From the NCBI RefSeq assembly GCF_009649225.1, contig NZ_WJPP01000004.1, forward strand, positions 1 to 64,000: DNA of 64,000 bases. Reading direction: 5' to 3'. The notes under the pieces were generated by a model. The model worked only from the letters and a program-made list of their open reading frames with translations. It was not told the origin of the DNA and did no database searches. Shown in pieces: positions 9,332 to 18,903 of this stretch. The DNA is from Spiribacter salilacus. Lineage in GTDB: Bacteria; Pseudomonadota; Gammaproteobacteria; Nitrococcales; Nitrococcaceae. The translations under genes were made by a program, and so were the position numbers. The stretch's first letter is position 1. The number at the start of each line of letters is the position of its first letter.

Positions 9332-10675
9332 GTGGCAGGTCCAGCAGCCAATGCAGGAGCCATGGGCGGCATGGGCCGGCTTACCGAGGTGCGACAACGG
9401 TTAATGTTTGTCGTGCTTGCGCTGGTCGTTTATCGGCTTGGCGCACACATTACCATTCCAGGTATCGACCAGGCCGCTTTAGCGCAGATGTTTGATGCGC
9501 AGTCCGGCACGATTCTCGACATGTTTAACATGTTCTCAGGCGGTGCGCTGGGTCGGCTTTCAATTTTTGCATTGGGGGTTATGCCTTATATTTCGGCATC
9601 GATCATCATGCAGCTAATGGCCGCGGTCATCCCTTCACTTCAGCAGTTAAAGAAGGAAGGTGAGCAAGGGCGGCGCCAAATTACCAAATATACGCGTTAT
9701 GGCACACTTGCTTTAGCACTGTTCCAAGGCATCGGTATTACGGTTGCCCTGCAAAATCAGGGTGTGGTCATGGCCCCCGGCCCGGCATTTATCTTTATCG
9801 GCACCACCACATTGGTGACGGGCACGATGTTCTTAATGTGGATCGGCGAGCAGATTACTGAGCGCGGCATCGGCAATGGCATCTCTTTAATTATTTTTGC
9901 GGGCATTGTTGCAGGCTTACCGGCGGCGCTAGGTGGCACATTAGAATTATCTCGTACCGGTGAACTCGCTATTCCTGCGGTACTATTTTTATTGATTCTG
10001 GCGCTGGCGGTCATTTGGTTTATTGTCTTTATGGAGCGTGGCCAGCGCCGCATTACCATTAATTATGCGCGGCGGCAGCAAGGTCGCAAGATGTACGCCG
10101 GCCAAACCAGCCATCTCCCGCTTAAAATTAATATGGCGGGTGTGATACCGGCCATCTTTGCCTCCAGTATTATTTTGTTTCCCGCAACAATCGGGCAGTG
10201 GTTTGGTGAAATGGAGGGGTTTGCTTGGATGCAGCGGCTCGGGCAAACACTAAGCCCGGGGCAGCCGTTGTATATCGCCCTGTATGCAGCAGCAATTATC
10301 TTTTTCTGCTTTTTCTATACGGCGTTGGTGTTCAATTCTCGCGACACCTCAGATAACTTAAAAAAATCCGGTGCGTTTATTCCTGGCGTGCGGCCGGGCG
10401 AGCAAACCTCACGGTTTATTGACAAAGTCATGACTCGGCTGACGCTTGTTGGGGCGATTTACATTACCGCCGTGTGTTTGCTGCCAGAGTTTTTGATTTT
10501 GTATTGGAACGTGCCGTTTTACTTTGGCGGGACGTCATTACTGATCATCGTCATTGTGGTGATGGACTTTATGTCTCAGCTACAAGCACATTTGGTATCG
10601 CATCAGTACGAACCATTGATGAAAAAAGCCAACCTGCAGGCGCATAGTCGCCCCGGGGGTGGGTTATTACGGTAG
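9332..10675 (+). CDS. secY: Preprotein translocase subunit SecY
   Basis: SecY is the central pore of the SecYEG channel in the inner membrane. The product is 447 residues with ten hydrophobic segments, the usual number. Family landmarks are [13 protein letters not shown] in the first periplasmic loop, [13 protein letters not shown], and the cytosolic loop [13 protein letters not shown]-like [15 protein letters not shown]. The late loops that bind ribosome and SecA contain [13 protein letters not shown]. It starts with GTG at 9332, one base after the rplO stop, with GGGGGT just upstream. The next methionine is ten residues in, so the exact start is slightly uncertain. Confidence 0.96.
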   Translation: MAGPAANAGAMGGMGRLTEVRQRLMFVVLALVVYRLGAHITIPGIDQAALAQMFDAQSGTILDMFNMFSGGALGRLSIFALGVMPYISASIIMQLMAAVIPSLQQLKKEGEQGRRQITKYTRYGTLALALFQGIGITVALQNQGVVMAPGPAFIFIGTTTLVTGTMFLMWIGEQITERGIGNGISLIIFAGIVAGLPAALGGTLELSRTGELAIPAVLFLLILALAVIWFIVFMERGQRRITINYARRQQGRKMYAGQTSHLPLKINMAGVIPAIFASSIILFPATIGQWFGEMEGFAWMQRLGQTLSPGQPLYIALYAAAIIFFCFFYTALVFNSRDTSDNLKKSGAFIPGVRPGEQTSRFIDKVMTRLTLVGAIYITAVCLLPEFLILYWNVPFYFGGTSLLIIVIVVMDFMSQLQAHLVSHQYEPLMKKANLQAHSRPGGGLLR

Positions 10676-10757
10676 AGGCTCGCTTACTGGCGCAGCTTCT
10701 GCTAAGCTTCGCGCCCCGCGATTGGGCGTGTAAAACGAGATTATCGGAGACGGGACG

Positions 10758-10874
10758 ATGAAAGTACGTGCATCGGTAAAAAAGATTTGCCGAAACTGCA
10801 AGGTGATTAAACGCGGCGGTGTCGTGCGCGTAATTTGCACCACAGATGCGCGCCATAAACAGCGACAAGGCTGA
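10758..10874 (+). CDS. rpmJ: 50S ribosomal protein L36, zinc-binding type
   Basis: This is a 38-residue protein starting [20 protein letters not shown]. It has the complete zinc ligand set of the C+ L36 type: Cys11, Cys14, Cys27 and His33. The start ATG 10758 is preceded by CGGAGACGGGACG. Its place between secY and rpsM is canonical. The 82 bases between secY and rpmJ contain a short possible hairpin (CGCCC...GGGCG) without a U run. Confidence 0.95.
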   Translation: MKVRASVKKICRNCKVIKRGGVVRVICTTDARHKQRQG

Positions 10875-10891
10875 TAGATTGGCGTTTTCGC

Positions 10892-10921
10892 TTGAAGACA
10901 ACGCGTGGAAGCACCTATACT
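10892..10921 (+). promoter_or_regulatory. Candidate promoter for the alpha operon
   Basis: TTGAAG at 10892-10897 and TATACT at 10916-10921 are separated by 18 bases, matching four and five of six positions of the sigma-70 consensus. The predicted transcript would start near 10928 and give a leader of about 37 bases before rpsM. A small GCGG-TTT-CCGC hairpin lies at 10924-10934, about where transcription would begin. In E. coli, S4 represses the alpha operon through a folded leader at rpsM; whether that fold exists here was not modelled. Confidence 0.4.
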
Positions 10922-10964
10922 AGGCGGTTTCCGCGAAGCTGGACAAACTCGGGAGTAACGGTAC

Positions 10965-11321
10965 ATGGCCCGTATTGCTGGGGTAAATATCCCCACCAAC
11001 AAGCACACGGTGATCGCGCTGACGTCGATCTACGGCATTGGCCGTACGCGTGCAAAACAGATTTGTGATGCAGCAAGTGTTGCGCCAGAGCGCAAGATTA
11101 AAGAGCTCACTGATGATGAGCTTGAGCGTATTCGCGGAGCGATTAATGAGGTTGTGGTTGAAGGCGATTTACGCCGTCAGGTCGCAATGGATATTAAGCG
11201 GTTGATGGACATGGGCTGCTATCGCGGCATCCGTCATCGCAGAGGGCTGCCGGTACGCGGCCAAAAAACTCGTACGAACGCACGGACCCGTAAGGGACCA
11301 CGTCGTGCGGTCACCCGATAA
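10965..11321 (+). CDS. rpsM: 30S ribosomal protein S13
   Basis: S13 sits on top of the 30S head and makes the B1 intersubunit bridges. The product is 118 residues, standard length. It begins [20 protein letters not shown] and ends with the basic tail [16 protein letters not shown]. The helix-two-turn-helix region [14 protein letters not shown] is clear. It is the first gene of the alpha group and follows a good promoter candidate. Confidence 0.96.
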   Translation: MARIAGVNIPTNKHTVIALTSIYGIGRTRAKQICDAASVAPERKIKELTDDELERIRGAINEVVVEGDLRRQVAMDIKRLMDMGCYRGIRHRRGLPVRGQKTRTNARTRKGPRRAVTR

Positions 11322-11342
11322 CGTAGAGCAGGAAAGCAGTTC

Positions 11343-11732
11343 ATGGCAAAGCCGACCACTCGCACCCGCAAGCGTATTAAACGCACGGTTGTCGACGGGA
11401 TTGCGCATATCAACGCAACGTTCAATAACACGATCATTATGATCACCGATCGGCAGGGGAATGCCCTTTCTTGGGCAAGCGCCGGGGGCAGTGGTTTTCG
11501 GGGTTCTCGTAAGAGCACACCGTTTGCCGCACAGGTTGCCTCAGAGCGCGCAGGCGAAGCCGCTAAGGATTACGGATTGAAAAATCTGGAAGTCCGCGTG
11601 AAGGGGCCAGGGCCGGGTAGAGAGTCAGCAGTCAGAGCACTGAATAACTCAGGCTACCGGATTACTAACATCGAGGATGTGACGCCGATTCCACACAATG
11701 GATGTCGTCCTCCCAAAAAGCGTCGCGTCTGA
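11343..11732 (+). CDS. rpsK: 30S ribosomal protein S11
   Basis: S11 is in the 30S platform near the Shine-Dalgarno helix. The product is 129 residues as in E. coli. It includes [20 protein letters not shown], the IxDxTG-like [19 protein letters not shown], and the ending [18 protein letters not shown]. The spacing to rpsM and rpsD is short, consistent with one transcript. Confidence 0.96.
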   Translation: MAKPTTRTRKRIKRTVVDGIAHINATFNNTIIMITDRQGNALSWASAGGSGFRGSRKSTPFAAQVASERAGEAAKDYGLKNLEVRVKGPGPGRESAVRALNNSGYRITNIEDVTPIPHNGCRPPKKRRV

Positions 11733-11749
11733 TTTAGGGGTTTTTGAAA

Positions 11750-12370
11750 ATGGCACGTTATATCGGACCGACATGTAAGCTGGCTCGCCGGGAAGGCACC
11801 GATCTTTATCTTAAAAGTGGTGTTCGGCCTTTGGAGAGCAAGTGTAAGCTGGATACGCCCCCTGGGCAGCATGGCCAGCGCCGCGGGCGGCTCTCTGACT
11901 ATGGGCTGCAGTTGCGGGAAAAACAGAAAGTGCGTCGTATTTACGGCGTGTTGGAGCGGCAGTTCCGGCGTTATTACAAAGAGGCGGATCGCCGCAAAGG
12001 CAATACCGGTGAAAACCTGCTTCAGTTGCTGGAAACTCGCCTTGATAACGTCGTTTATCGGATGGGTTTTGCGGCTACGCGTGCAGAAGCCCGTCAGTTA
12101 GTGGCACACCGGGCCGTTGAGCATAACGGCCGTATCACGAACGTAGCGTCTGCTGAGGTAAAAGCAGGCGATACCGTCAATATTCGTGAGCGGGCGCGTA
12201 AGCAGCTGCGTATTCAGGCGGCTATGGAAATGGCGCAGCAGAACGGCCTGCCCGATTGGGTCGAGGTCGATTCGAACCAGTTCCAGGGCGTGCTTCAGCA
12301 AGTTCCAGAACGACAAGATTTGGCGGCAGAGATTAATGAGTCTCTGATCGTTGAGCTTTATTCCAAGTAG
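11750..12370 (+). CDS. rpsD: 30S ribosomal protein S4
   Basis: S4 nucleates 30S assembly, guards decoding fidelity and, in E. coli, represses this operon. The product is 206 residues, the same as E. coli, with [19 protein letters not shown], the central [20 protein letters not shown], and an S4-type RNA-binding domain ([20 protein letters not shown]). ATG 11750 is used; a TTG two codons upstream is not needed. Confidence 0.96.
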   Translation: MARYIGPTCKLARREGTDLYLKSGVRPLESKCKLDTPPGQHGQRRGRLSDYGLQLREKQKVRRIYGVLERQFRRYYKEADRRKGNTGENLLQLLETRLDNVVYRMGFAATRAEARQLVAHRAVEHNGRITNVASAEVKAGDTVNIRERARKQLRIQAAMEMAQQNGLPDWVEVDSNQFQGVLQQVPERQDLAAEINESLIVELYSK

Positions 12371-12409
12371 TGCTGCAAATAGCGGCGGTGCGGACCAGGA
12401 GTTTCTCTC

Positions 12410-13408
12410 ATGCAAGGTCAGTTTAAGGATTTCCTTAAACCGCGGGTTGTTGAAGTTGACGCAGTCAACGATCGACGCGCAAAAATTACTCTCGAGCCAC
12501 TAGAGCGTGGTTTCGGGCATACGTTGGGTAATGCGCTACGGCGCGTGCTGCTCTCCTCGATGCCGGGATATGCCGTTACCGAGGTGGAGATCGAGGGCGT
12601 GCTTCACGAGTACACCGCGGTTGAAGGTGTGCAGGAAGACGTTGTCGACATTCTGCTTAACCTCAAAAATCTCGCAGTGCGCTTAGTGGGCCGTGAAGAG
12701 GCAACCTTGCGCTTGCATAAAAAAGGGCCTGGTGTAGTAACGGCTGCAGATATTGCCGCAGAAGGCAATGTTGAGGTGAAAAATCCTGAGCTCGTTATCT
12801 GCAATCTAACCAAAGCGGGTGAGATTAGCATGACGATTACGGTCAGCAAGGGGCGCGGCTATGAGCCCGCAACCTCGCGCGACGACGACGAAGATCGGGG
12901 TACGGGCCGACTGGCACTAGATGCAACTTACAGCCCGGTTCGACGCGTTTCGTACAACGTGGAAAGCGCTCGTGTTGAGCAGCGGACGGATCTCGATAAG
13001 CTGGTCATGGACATTGAGACAAGTGGCGTCATCGAACCAGAAGAAGCCATTCGGCTTGCGGCCAGCGTGCTTCGCGATCAACTTTCGGTTTTTGTTGACC
13101 TAGAGGGTGGCGAAAGTGAGGTTGAGCCGGTTCGCAAAGAACCAGAGGTTGATCCGGTTTTACTGCGTCCGATCGACGATCTTGAACTGACCGTTCGCTC
13201 AGCAAACTGTTTGAAGGCCGAAAGCATCCATTTTGTGGGTGATTTGGTTCAAAAAACGGAAGTCGAGTTGCTCAAGACACCAAATCTTGGCAAAAAGTCA
13301 TTGAACGAAATCAAAGAAGTGCTTGCTCAGCATGGGCTTCAATTGGGTATGCGGCTCGAGAACTGGCCACCGGCCGGCCTTGAGGATCGCAGCCGTGCGA
13401 CCGGCTAG
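12410..13408 (+). CDS. rpoA: RNA polymerase alpha subunit
   Basis: The alpha subunit dimerises to start assembly of RNA polymerase and contacts promoters and activators. The product is 332 residues (E. coli 329). The N-terminal domain holds [20 protein letters not shown]; an acidic linker follows near residues 235-250. The C-terminal DNA-binding domain has [19 protein letters not shown], which contains the arginine that binds the UP element, and [14 protein letters not shown]. Its position in the alpha cluster is canonical. Confidence 0.97.
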   Translation: MQGQFKDFLKPRVVEVDAVNDRRAKITLEPLERGFGHTLGNALRRVLLSSMPGYAVTEVEIEGVLHEYTAVEGVQEDVVDILLNLKNLAVRLVGREEATLRLHKKGPGVVTAADIAAEGNVEVKNPELVICNLTKAGEISMTITVSKGRGYEPATSRDDDEDRGTGRLALDATYSPVRRVSYNVESARVEQRTDLDKLVMDIETSGVIEPEEAIRLAASVLRDQLSVFVDLEGGESEVEPVRKEPEVDPVLLRPIDDLELTVRSANCLKAESIHFVGDLVQKTEVELLKTPNLGKKSLNEIKEVLAQHGLQLGMRLENWPPAGLEDRSRATG

Positions 13409-13420
13409 GGGAAATTAGTT

Positions 13421-13834
13421 ATGCGTCATCGTAAGTCCGGACGGAAACTGAATCGGAATAGCTCTCATCGCGCCGCTATGTTTAGAAACATGTCAGCGTC
13501 GCTTTTCGAGCATGAAGCTATTCGTACAACGCTACCTAAAGCAAAGGAACTGCGCCGGGTTGCCGAGCCACTCATTACATTAGCTGGCACAGATTCTGTC
13601 GCTAATCGGCGTCTGGCTTTTTCGCGCCTGCGAAATAAAGAGATGGTCACCAAGCTCTTTGACGAACTTGGACCACGCTATCGCGAACGTCCTGGTGGGT
13701 ATCTGCGAATCCTCAAAGCGGGCTTTCGTGCGGGTGACAATGCGCCAATGGCATTTGTCGAGCTCGTTGATCGGCCGTTACCAGAAGTTGAAGAGCCAGA
13801 GCCTGAGCGCGAAGAGGTAGCAGAAGCCTCGTAA
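13421..13834 (+). CDS. rplQ: 50S ribosomal protein L17
   Basis: L17 lies near the tunnel exit. The product is 137 residues, somewhat longer than the usual 120-130 because of an acidic tail after residue 120 ([17 protein letters not shown]), an extension of variable length in this family. The N-terminus [17 protein letters not shown] is diagnostic. It is normally the last gene of the alpha operon, but here malate dehydrogenase follows 14 bases later. Confidence 0.96.
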   Translation: MRHRKSGRKLNRNSSHRAAMFRNMSASLFEHEAIRTTLPKAKELRRVAEPLITLAGTDSVANRRLAFSRLRNKEMVTKLFDELGPRYRERPGGYLRILKAGFRAGDNAPMAFVELVDRPLPEVEEPEPEREEVAEAS

Positions 13835-13848
13835 TAGGGAGAATGAGC

Positions 13849-14829
13849 ATGAAAGCACCCGTACGTGTTGCGGTAACTGGGGCTGCTGGCCAAATCGGCT
13901 ACAGCTTGTTATTTCGGATCGCGTCAGGCGATATGTTGGGCCCTGATCAGCCGGTCATATTGCAGTTGCTGGAAGTCTCTCCCGCGATGGATGCGCTTCA
14001 AGGCGTGGTGATGGAGCTTGACGACTGCGCCTTCCCATTGGTGGCCGGCATCCAAGCCAGTGACCAGGCGGAAGAGGCCTTTCGTGATGCTGATTACATC
14101 CTGCTGGTGGGCGCAAAGCCGCGCGGGCCGGGTATGGAACGCAAAGATCTTCTAGAAGCTAACGCGGCCATTTTCTCGGCACAGGGCAAGGCGATGAATG
14201 CCGTAGCCAGCCGTGACGTACGCGTTTTAGCTGTCGGTAACCCGGCCAATACCAATGCGTTAATTGCGATGCGTAATGCACCTGATCTGGATCCTGGTCG
14301 CTTCACGGCAATGACACGGCTTGATCATAACCGCGCATTGGCTCAGCTTTCTGGACGTGTGGGCGCCCATGTTAACGACATTACCCGCATGACCGTATGG
14401 GGTAATCACTCTGCCACGCAGTATCCCGATATCAGCCATACGTTGGTCAAAGGCAGCCCAGCGGCTGATCAGGTTGATCAAGCATGGCTAGAAGAGACCT
14501 TCATTCCCACGGTTCAGCAACGCGGGGCCGCAATCATTAAGGCCCGGGGTCAGTCGAGTGCGGCATCAGCAGCCAGTGCGGCCATTGATCATATGCGGGA
14601 TTGGACACTGGGTACGCCAGAAGGCGACTGGGTCAGCATGGCCATTCCGTCTGATGGCAGCTATGGCATTGCCGAGGGTTTAATTTACTCATTCCCCGTA
14701 CGCTGTGTGAATGGCCATTATGAAATTGTGCAGGGCTTAGACGTTGACGATTTCTCGCGTGAGCGCATGCTTGCCACCGAGCAAGAGCTTACCGAGGAGC
14801 GCGATGCGGTGGCGCATCTGCTGCCGTAA
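13849..14829 (+). CDS. mdh: Malate dehydrogenase, NAD-dependent
   Basis: Interconverts malate and oxaloacetate with NAD in the TCA cycle, in the cytosol. The product is 326 residues of the cytosolic-like (type 2) family. It has the NAD loop [11 protein letters not shown] near residues 8-18, [11 protein letters not shown], the substrate/catalytic [10 protein letters not shown], and the proton-relay segment [16 protein letters not shown] 13849 is preferred over ATG 13843 because AGGGAG (13836-13841) is seven bases ahead of it. The gene sits 14 bases after rplQ and probably shares its transcript. Its last 41 bases overlap the 3' end of uvrA on the other strand. Confidence 0.95.
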   Translation: MKAPVRVAVTGAAGQIGYSLLFRIASGDMLGPDQPVILQLLEVSPAMDALQGVVMELDDCAFPLVAGIQASDQAEEAFRDADYILLVGAKPRGPGMERKDLLEANAAIFSAQGKAMNAVASRDVRVLAVGNPANTNALIAMRNAPDLDPGRFTAMTRLDHNRALAQLSGRVGAHVNDITRMTVWGNHSATQYPDISHTLVKGSPAADQVDQAWLEETFIPTVQQRGAAIIKARGQSSAASAASAAIDHMRDWTLGTPEGDWVSMAIPSDGSYGIAEGLIYSFPVRCVNGHYEIVQGLDVDDFSRERMLATEQELTEERDAVAHLLP

Positions 14830-17596
14830 GCAGCGGCGCTAGAAACCGTCCGGTATGAGAATGGGCCGCCTGAGCAATTTGTTCGGGCGTGCCTTCAGAC
14901 AGGATCATGCCGCCCCCATCCCCACCCTCTGGCCCAAGATCAATTAACCAATCACAGGTTTTTATGACATCAAGGTTGTGTTCGATCACAACAATGGTGT
15001 TGCCATCGTCACGCAGTCTTTCAATAACGCTGAGCAGCTGCGCAATATCGTGAAAATGTAGGCCAGTGGTGGGCTCATCAAGGATATAAAGCGTATTGCC
15101 GGTGTCTCGCTTAGATAACTCACGGGCAAGTTTGACGCGCTGTGCTTCACCCCCAGACAGCGTGACAGCATTCTGACCGAGTTTTAGATATCCCAACCCC
15201 ACATCAATAAGCGTTTGTAGTTTGCGGGCAATCACTGGAATTGCCGCAAAAACCTCAAGCGCATCAACAACCGTAAGATCGAGCACATCCGCGATGTGAA
15301 GTCCCCGATAACGCACCTGCAGCGTTTCGCGATTATATCGAGCGCCTTTGCAGACATCGCAGGGAACATAAACATCGGCAAGAAAGTGCATCTCTACGCG
15401 TAGCATGCCTTCACCCTGACAGGCGCTACATCGCCCACCACTCACGTTAAAGCTAAATCGCCCCGGGCCATAGCCGCGCGAGCGGGCCTCGGGTGTACCG
15501 GCAAACAGCTCCCGAATGGGCGTAAATAACCCCGTATAAGTGGCTGGGTTGGACCGTGGTGTACGCCCAATGGGGCTTTGGTCGATATCCACAACTTTAT
15601 CGAAATGCTCCAACCCCTCTATACCATCGCATGGAGCAGGCTGCAGCGTGGCGCGATTGAGTGCGCGCGCGGCGGCGGGGTATAGCGTATCGTTAATGAG
15701 CGTGGATTTACCTGAGCCAGAAACCCCCGTCACACCAATCAACAAACCGGCAGGAAAAAACGCATCAATGCTTTTTAGGTTATTCCCCCGAGCGCCGCGA
15801 ATGGTAATGCCTCGGTCTTTTTTGGGCATTCGACGGGCTTGAGGCACTGCAATCGCTTTGCGTCCCGCCAGGTAGTCTCCGGTTAAGGACTCGGGCGTTG
15901 CTATTAGGGTGTCAACATCTCCCGCCGCCACCACATGGCCGCCCGCGATACCGGCCCCCGGCCCCATATCAACAATGTAATCGGCGTGGCGAATGGCCTC
16001 TTCGTCATGTTCAACAACAATCACGCTATTACCCAGGTCGCGAAGGTGTACGAGCGTTGCTAGCAGTCTTTCGTTATCTCGCTGGTGAAGACCAATCGAG
16101 GGTTCATCCAAGACATACATCACACCGACAAGGCCTGCGCCAATTTGACTGGCCAAGCGAATGCGCTGTGCCTCGCCACCCGAAAGGGTATCTGCACTGC
16201 GATCTAGCGATAGGTAGTTCAATCCTACATCTGCCAGAAACTGCAGCCGCTGTGTGATCTCCTGCAAAATACCGTGTGCAATGGTCGCTTTTGCGCCGGT
16301 TAGCTCAAGCTGATTAAGCTGGATCAGCGCCTGATCAATAGCATAAGCGCTGATCTGCGGAAGGGTTAGATGATCAACCTTTACCGCGCGTGCTGCGGCG
16401 TTGAGTCGACTGCCCTGACAATCGGGGCACGTTCGCCGTGTGAGATATTGCGCTAGCTCCTCGCGTACCGCGGCCGAATCGGTCTCACGATAACGGCGCG
16501 TCATAATATTCAGCACCCCTTCGAATGGGGGTTCGGTTTGCTGATCGCCAGTCAGAATAATATTGTGAATCGTCTCGGGTAGCTCTTCCCAGGGTGTGTC
16601 TACTGAGAAGGAGTGCTGCTCGGCAAGTTCGTTAACCAGCCGACTGTAAAAGGGATTTCTGCGATCCCATCCGCGCACTGCACCGGCGGCTAGTGACAGT
16701 GAAGGTTGCGTGACCACGCGTTGCGGGTCAAAGAACTGATCGACGCCCAGCCCATCACAAGTTGGACAGGCACCGCGTGGGTTATTAAATGAGAAAATCC
16801 GCGGCTCAAGTTCGGTGAGCGAAAAGCCACATTCTGGACAGGCATAGCGGGCAGACAGAATGAGCGGTGTGGCAGTGGTATCGTCAATGTCCATGATTTT
16901 GGCAATACCATCGCCTAAAGTTAGACAGGTCTCCAGCGAATCAGCCAAACGCGTGGCTAAATCCGGCCGCACGCGGAAGCGATCAATCACCACCTCTATG
17001 GTGTGCTCACGTTTAGGATCGAGCGGCGGCAAGGCGTCAATTTCATAAACTTCACCATCAACACGAACACGAATAAAACCTTGGCTTCGCAATTCAGCAA
17101 AAATTTCTTTGTGTTCTCCGCGCCGTCCATCAACGCGCGGTGCAAGCAGCATTAGGCGCTTATCAGCGGGTTGCTCGAGGATACGATCAACCATTTCACT
17201 CACGGCAAGGGCATTAAGCGCTACGCCGTGCGTTGGGCAGTGTGGGGTGCCGGCCCGGGCAAAAAGCAGACGCAAGTAGTCATGAATTTCAGTGACCGTT
17301 CCCACGGTTGAGCGCGGGTTATGTGAGGTTGCCTTTTGTTCAATCGCAATCGCAGGAGATAGTCCCTCAATACGATCCACATCCGGCTTATCCATTACCG
17401 AAAGAAATTGCCGCGCATACGCGGATAATGACTCAACGTATCGCCGCTGGCCCTCTGCATAAAGTGTGTCAAAGGCCAATGAAGATTTCCCTGAGCCAGA
17501 CAAGCCGGTGATAACAACGAGCTGGTCACGCGGCAGTGCTAAAGAGAGATTCTTTAGATTATGCGTTCGAGCACCTTCGATGAGAATTTTATGCAT
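14789..17596 (-). CDS. uvrA: Excinuclease ABC subunit A
   Basis: UvrA is the damage-sensing ATPase of nucleotide excision repair. It loads UvrB at DNA lesions. The product is 935 residues, normal length, with two ABC ATPase modules: Walker [13 protein letters not shown] near residue 31 and [15 protein letters not shown] in the second half. Two signature regions, [12 protein letters not shown] and [12 protein letters not shown], and two zinc-finger regions (CPECGF...CPTCDG and CSACQGEG...CDVC) are present. The start at 17596 ([16 protein letters not shown]) is preferred over an upstream in-frame ATG at 17722, which would add 42 unrelated residues and run into the neighbouring transporter gene. 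AGGACG lies just upstream. Confidence 0.96.
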   Translation of the reverse strand: MHKILIEGARTHNLKNLSLALPRDQLVVITGLSGSGKSSLAFDTLYAEGQRRYVESLSAYARQFLSVMDKPDVDRIEGLSPAIAIEQKATSHNPRSTVGTVTEIHDYLRLLFARAGTPHCPTHGVALNALAVSEMVDRILEQPADKRLMLLAPRVDGRRGEHKEIFAELRSQGFIRVRVDGEVYEIDALPPLDPKREHTIEVVIDRFRVRPDLATRLADSLETCLTLGDGIAKIMDIDDTTATPLILSARYACPECGFSLTELEPRIFSFNNPRGACPTCDGLGVDQFFDPQRVVTQPSLSLAAGAVRGWDRRNPFYSRLVNELAEQHSFSVDTPWEELPETIHNIILTGDQQTEPPFEGVLNIMTRRYRETDSAAVREELAQYLTRRTCPDCQGSRLNAAARAVKVDHLTLPQISAYAIDQALIQLNQLELTGAKATIAHGILQEITQRLQFLADVGLNYLSLDRSADTLSGGEAQRIRLASQIGAGLVGVMYVLDEPSIGLHQRDNERLLATLVHLRDLGNSVIVVEHDEEAIRHADYIVDMGPGAGIAGGHVVAAGDVDTLIATPESLTGDYLAGRKAIAVPQARRMPKKDRGITIRGARGNNLKSIDAFFPAGLLIGVTGVSGSGKSTLINDTLYPAAARALNRATLQPAPCDGIEGLEHFDKVVDIDQSPIGRTPRSNPATYTGLFTPIRELFAGTPEARSRGYGPGRFSFNVSGGRCSACQGEGMLRVEMHFLADVYVPCDVCKGARYNRETLQVRYRGLHIADVLDLTVVDALEVFAAIPVIARKLQTLIDVGLGYLKLGQNAVTLSGGEAQRVKLARELSKRDTGNTLYILDEPTTGLHFHDIAQLLSVIERLRDDGNTIVVIEHNLDVIKTCDWLIDLGPEGGDGGGMILSEGTPEQIAQAAHSHTGRFLAPLLTAADAPPHRAPR

Positions 17597-17622
17597 GGGC
17601 GTCCTACTACAAACAATTTGAT

Positions 17623-17628
17623 AGTATA
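17623..17628 (-). promoter_or_regulatory. Possible -10 element for uvrA
   Basis: In the 68-base divergent gap between uvrA and the transporter gene, the minus strand reads TATACT, five of six matches to the -10 consensus. It is placed about 27 bases before the uvrA ATG. No good -35 hexamer lies at the expected distance. There is no CTG-N10-CAG motif in the gap, so a canonical LexA box is not visible. Confidence 0.25.
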
Positions 17629-17664
17629 CCGCCCCAGTACAACCACGCAGAGACAGGGGAACCC

Positions 17665-18903
17665 GTGCACGGCAGCAATAAGAAGGGCGGCAGCCGAATG
17701 ACGGTCGGCGAACGTCGCGCAACGGCAGGTTTGTCGTTCATATTTGGCCTGCGCATGCTCGGGCTTTTTTTGATCCTACCGGTATTTGCGCTATACGGCG
17801 CAGAGCTTGATGGCGCAACACCCATGCTGATTGGCCTTGCGATTGGTGCCTATGGGCTGACCCAAGCACTGTTGCAGATTCCTTTTGGCATGCTTTCTGA
17901 TCGAATTGGCCGGCGCACGGTTATTGTCATTGGATTGGTTATTTTTGCGATTGGCAGTGTGGTGGCGGCTGAGGCCCAAGGTATTGTTGGGGTGATTGTG
18001 GGCCGAGCTATTCAGGGCTGCGGAGCCATTGCCGCTGCGGTGATGGCGCTGGCTGCCGACTTAACGCGCGATGAGCAGCGCACCAAAGCGATGGCATTTA
18101 TTGGTATTAGTGTAGGCGCTGCGTTTTTATTGGCTTTGGTAGCAGGCCCTGCAATTGGTGTTATGGCCGGCTTGAGCGGTATTTTTTGGGCAACAGCGGG
18201 TATTGCGCTGATCGCCATCGCTTTGCTTTATCTGGTGGTTCCGGCCGGCGGAGAGCGGGTAGCGCGGCCAGAGGTTACCGCCAACGCAGGAGGGCTGCCC
18301 ACGGTATTGCGGCATCCCGATCTCTTGCGGTTAGACTTTGGTGTATTAATTTTGCATTTGGTTTTAACCGCCACCTTTGTGGTGATGCCGGTTGTGTTAG
18401 AACAGCAGTTAGGCATTGATCGTGCACTTCACTGGCAGGTCTATGTGCCCGTGCTTTTGCTTTCCGTGGCAGGAATGGCATTCATTATTGCGATTGGTGA
18501 GCGGCGTAAAATTCTGCATCGTTTACTGGCGGGCGTTGCTGGTTTAGTCATTGTTGCCGATTTGATTTTAGCCGGCTGGAGCAATTGGATGCCGGGGCTG
18601 CTTCTAGGATTACTGCTGTTCTTTATTGCGTTCAATACATTAGAGGCAAGCTTGCCCTCCTTGCTGACACGCTTTGCCCCAGAAGGGATGCGGGGTACGG
18701 CGCTGGGTGTTTATGCCACGGCGCAATTTCTAGGTGCATTCCTTGGTGGGGTGTTGGGCGGCTGGATTTATGGCGCCTATGATGTGCAGGGCGTTTTTGT
18801 TTTTTGTGCGCTTGCGGCGGGCATTTGGTTGTTCTCGGCAGTTGGTCTGAGAACACCGGCGGTTTATCAAAAGGCGGATGCACCGCCATCGGAGGCAGTG
18901 TGA
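17665..18903 (+). CDS. MFS transporter, YajR-like, without the C-terminal YAM domain
   Basis: A 12-segment inner membrane transporter of the major facilitator family. The N-terminal half matches E. coli YajR closely: [19 protein letters not shown], then [20 protein letters not shown] (the loop 2-3 motif A) and [15 protein letters not shown]. coli YajR has an extra ferredoxin-like YAM domain after the last membrane helix. Here the protein ends soon after it, at 412 residues. GTG 17665 has AGGGGA close upstream; ATG 17698 ([11 protein letters not shown]) is the alternative and fits the family start better. The substrate is unknown, though drug efflux is often assumed. Its stop overlaps the next gene's GTG, suggesting coupling. 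Confidence 0.88.
   Translation: MHGSNKKGGSRMTVGERRATAGLSFIFGLRMLGLFLILPVFALYGAELDGATPMLIGLAIGAYGLTQALLQIPFGMLSDRIGRRTVIVIGLVIFAIGSVVAAEAQGIVGVIVGRAIQGCGAIAAAVMALAADLTRDEQRTKAMAFIGISVGAAFLLALVAGPAIGVMAGLSGIFWATAGIALIAIALLYLVVPAGGERVARPEVTANAGGLPTVLRHPDLLRLDFGVLILHLVLTATFVVMPVVLEQQLGIDRALHWQVYVPVLLLSVAGMAFIIAIGERRKILHRLLAGVAGLVIVADLILAGWSNWMPGLLLGLLLFFIAFNTLEASLPSLLTRFAPEGMRGTALGVYATAQFLGAFLGGVLGGWIYGAYDVQGVFVFCALAAGIWLFSAVGLRTPAVYQKADAPPSEAV

Noticed and set aside
17597-17722. Longer UvrA with 42 extra N-terminal residues
   Set aside because: The extension is unlike UvrA, crosses the divergent promoter gap and enters the transporter gene. The family start [13 protein letters not shown] begins at 17596.
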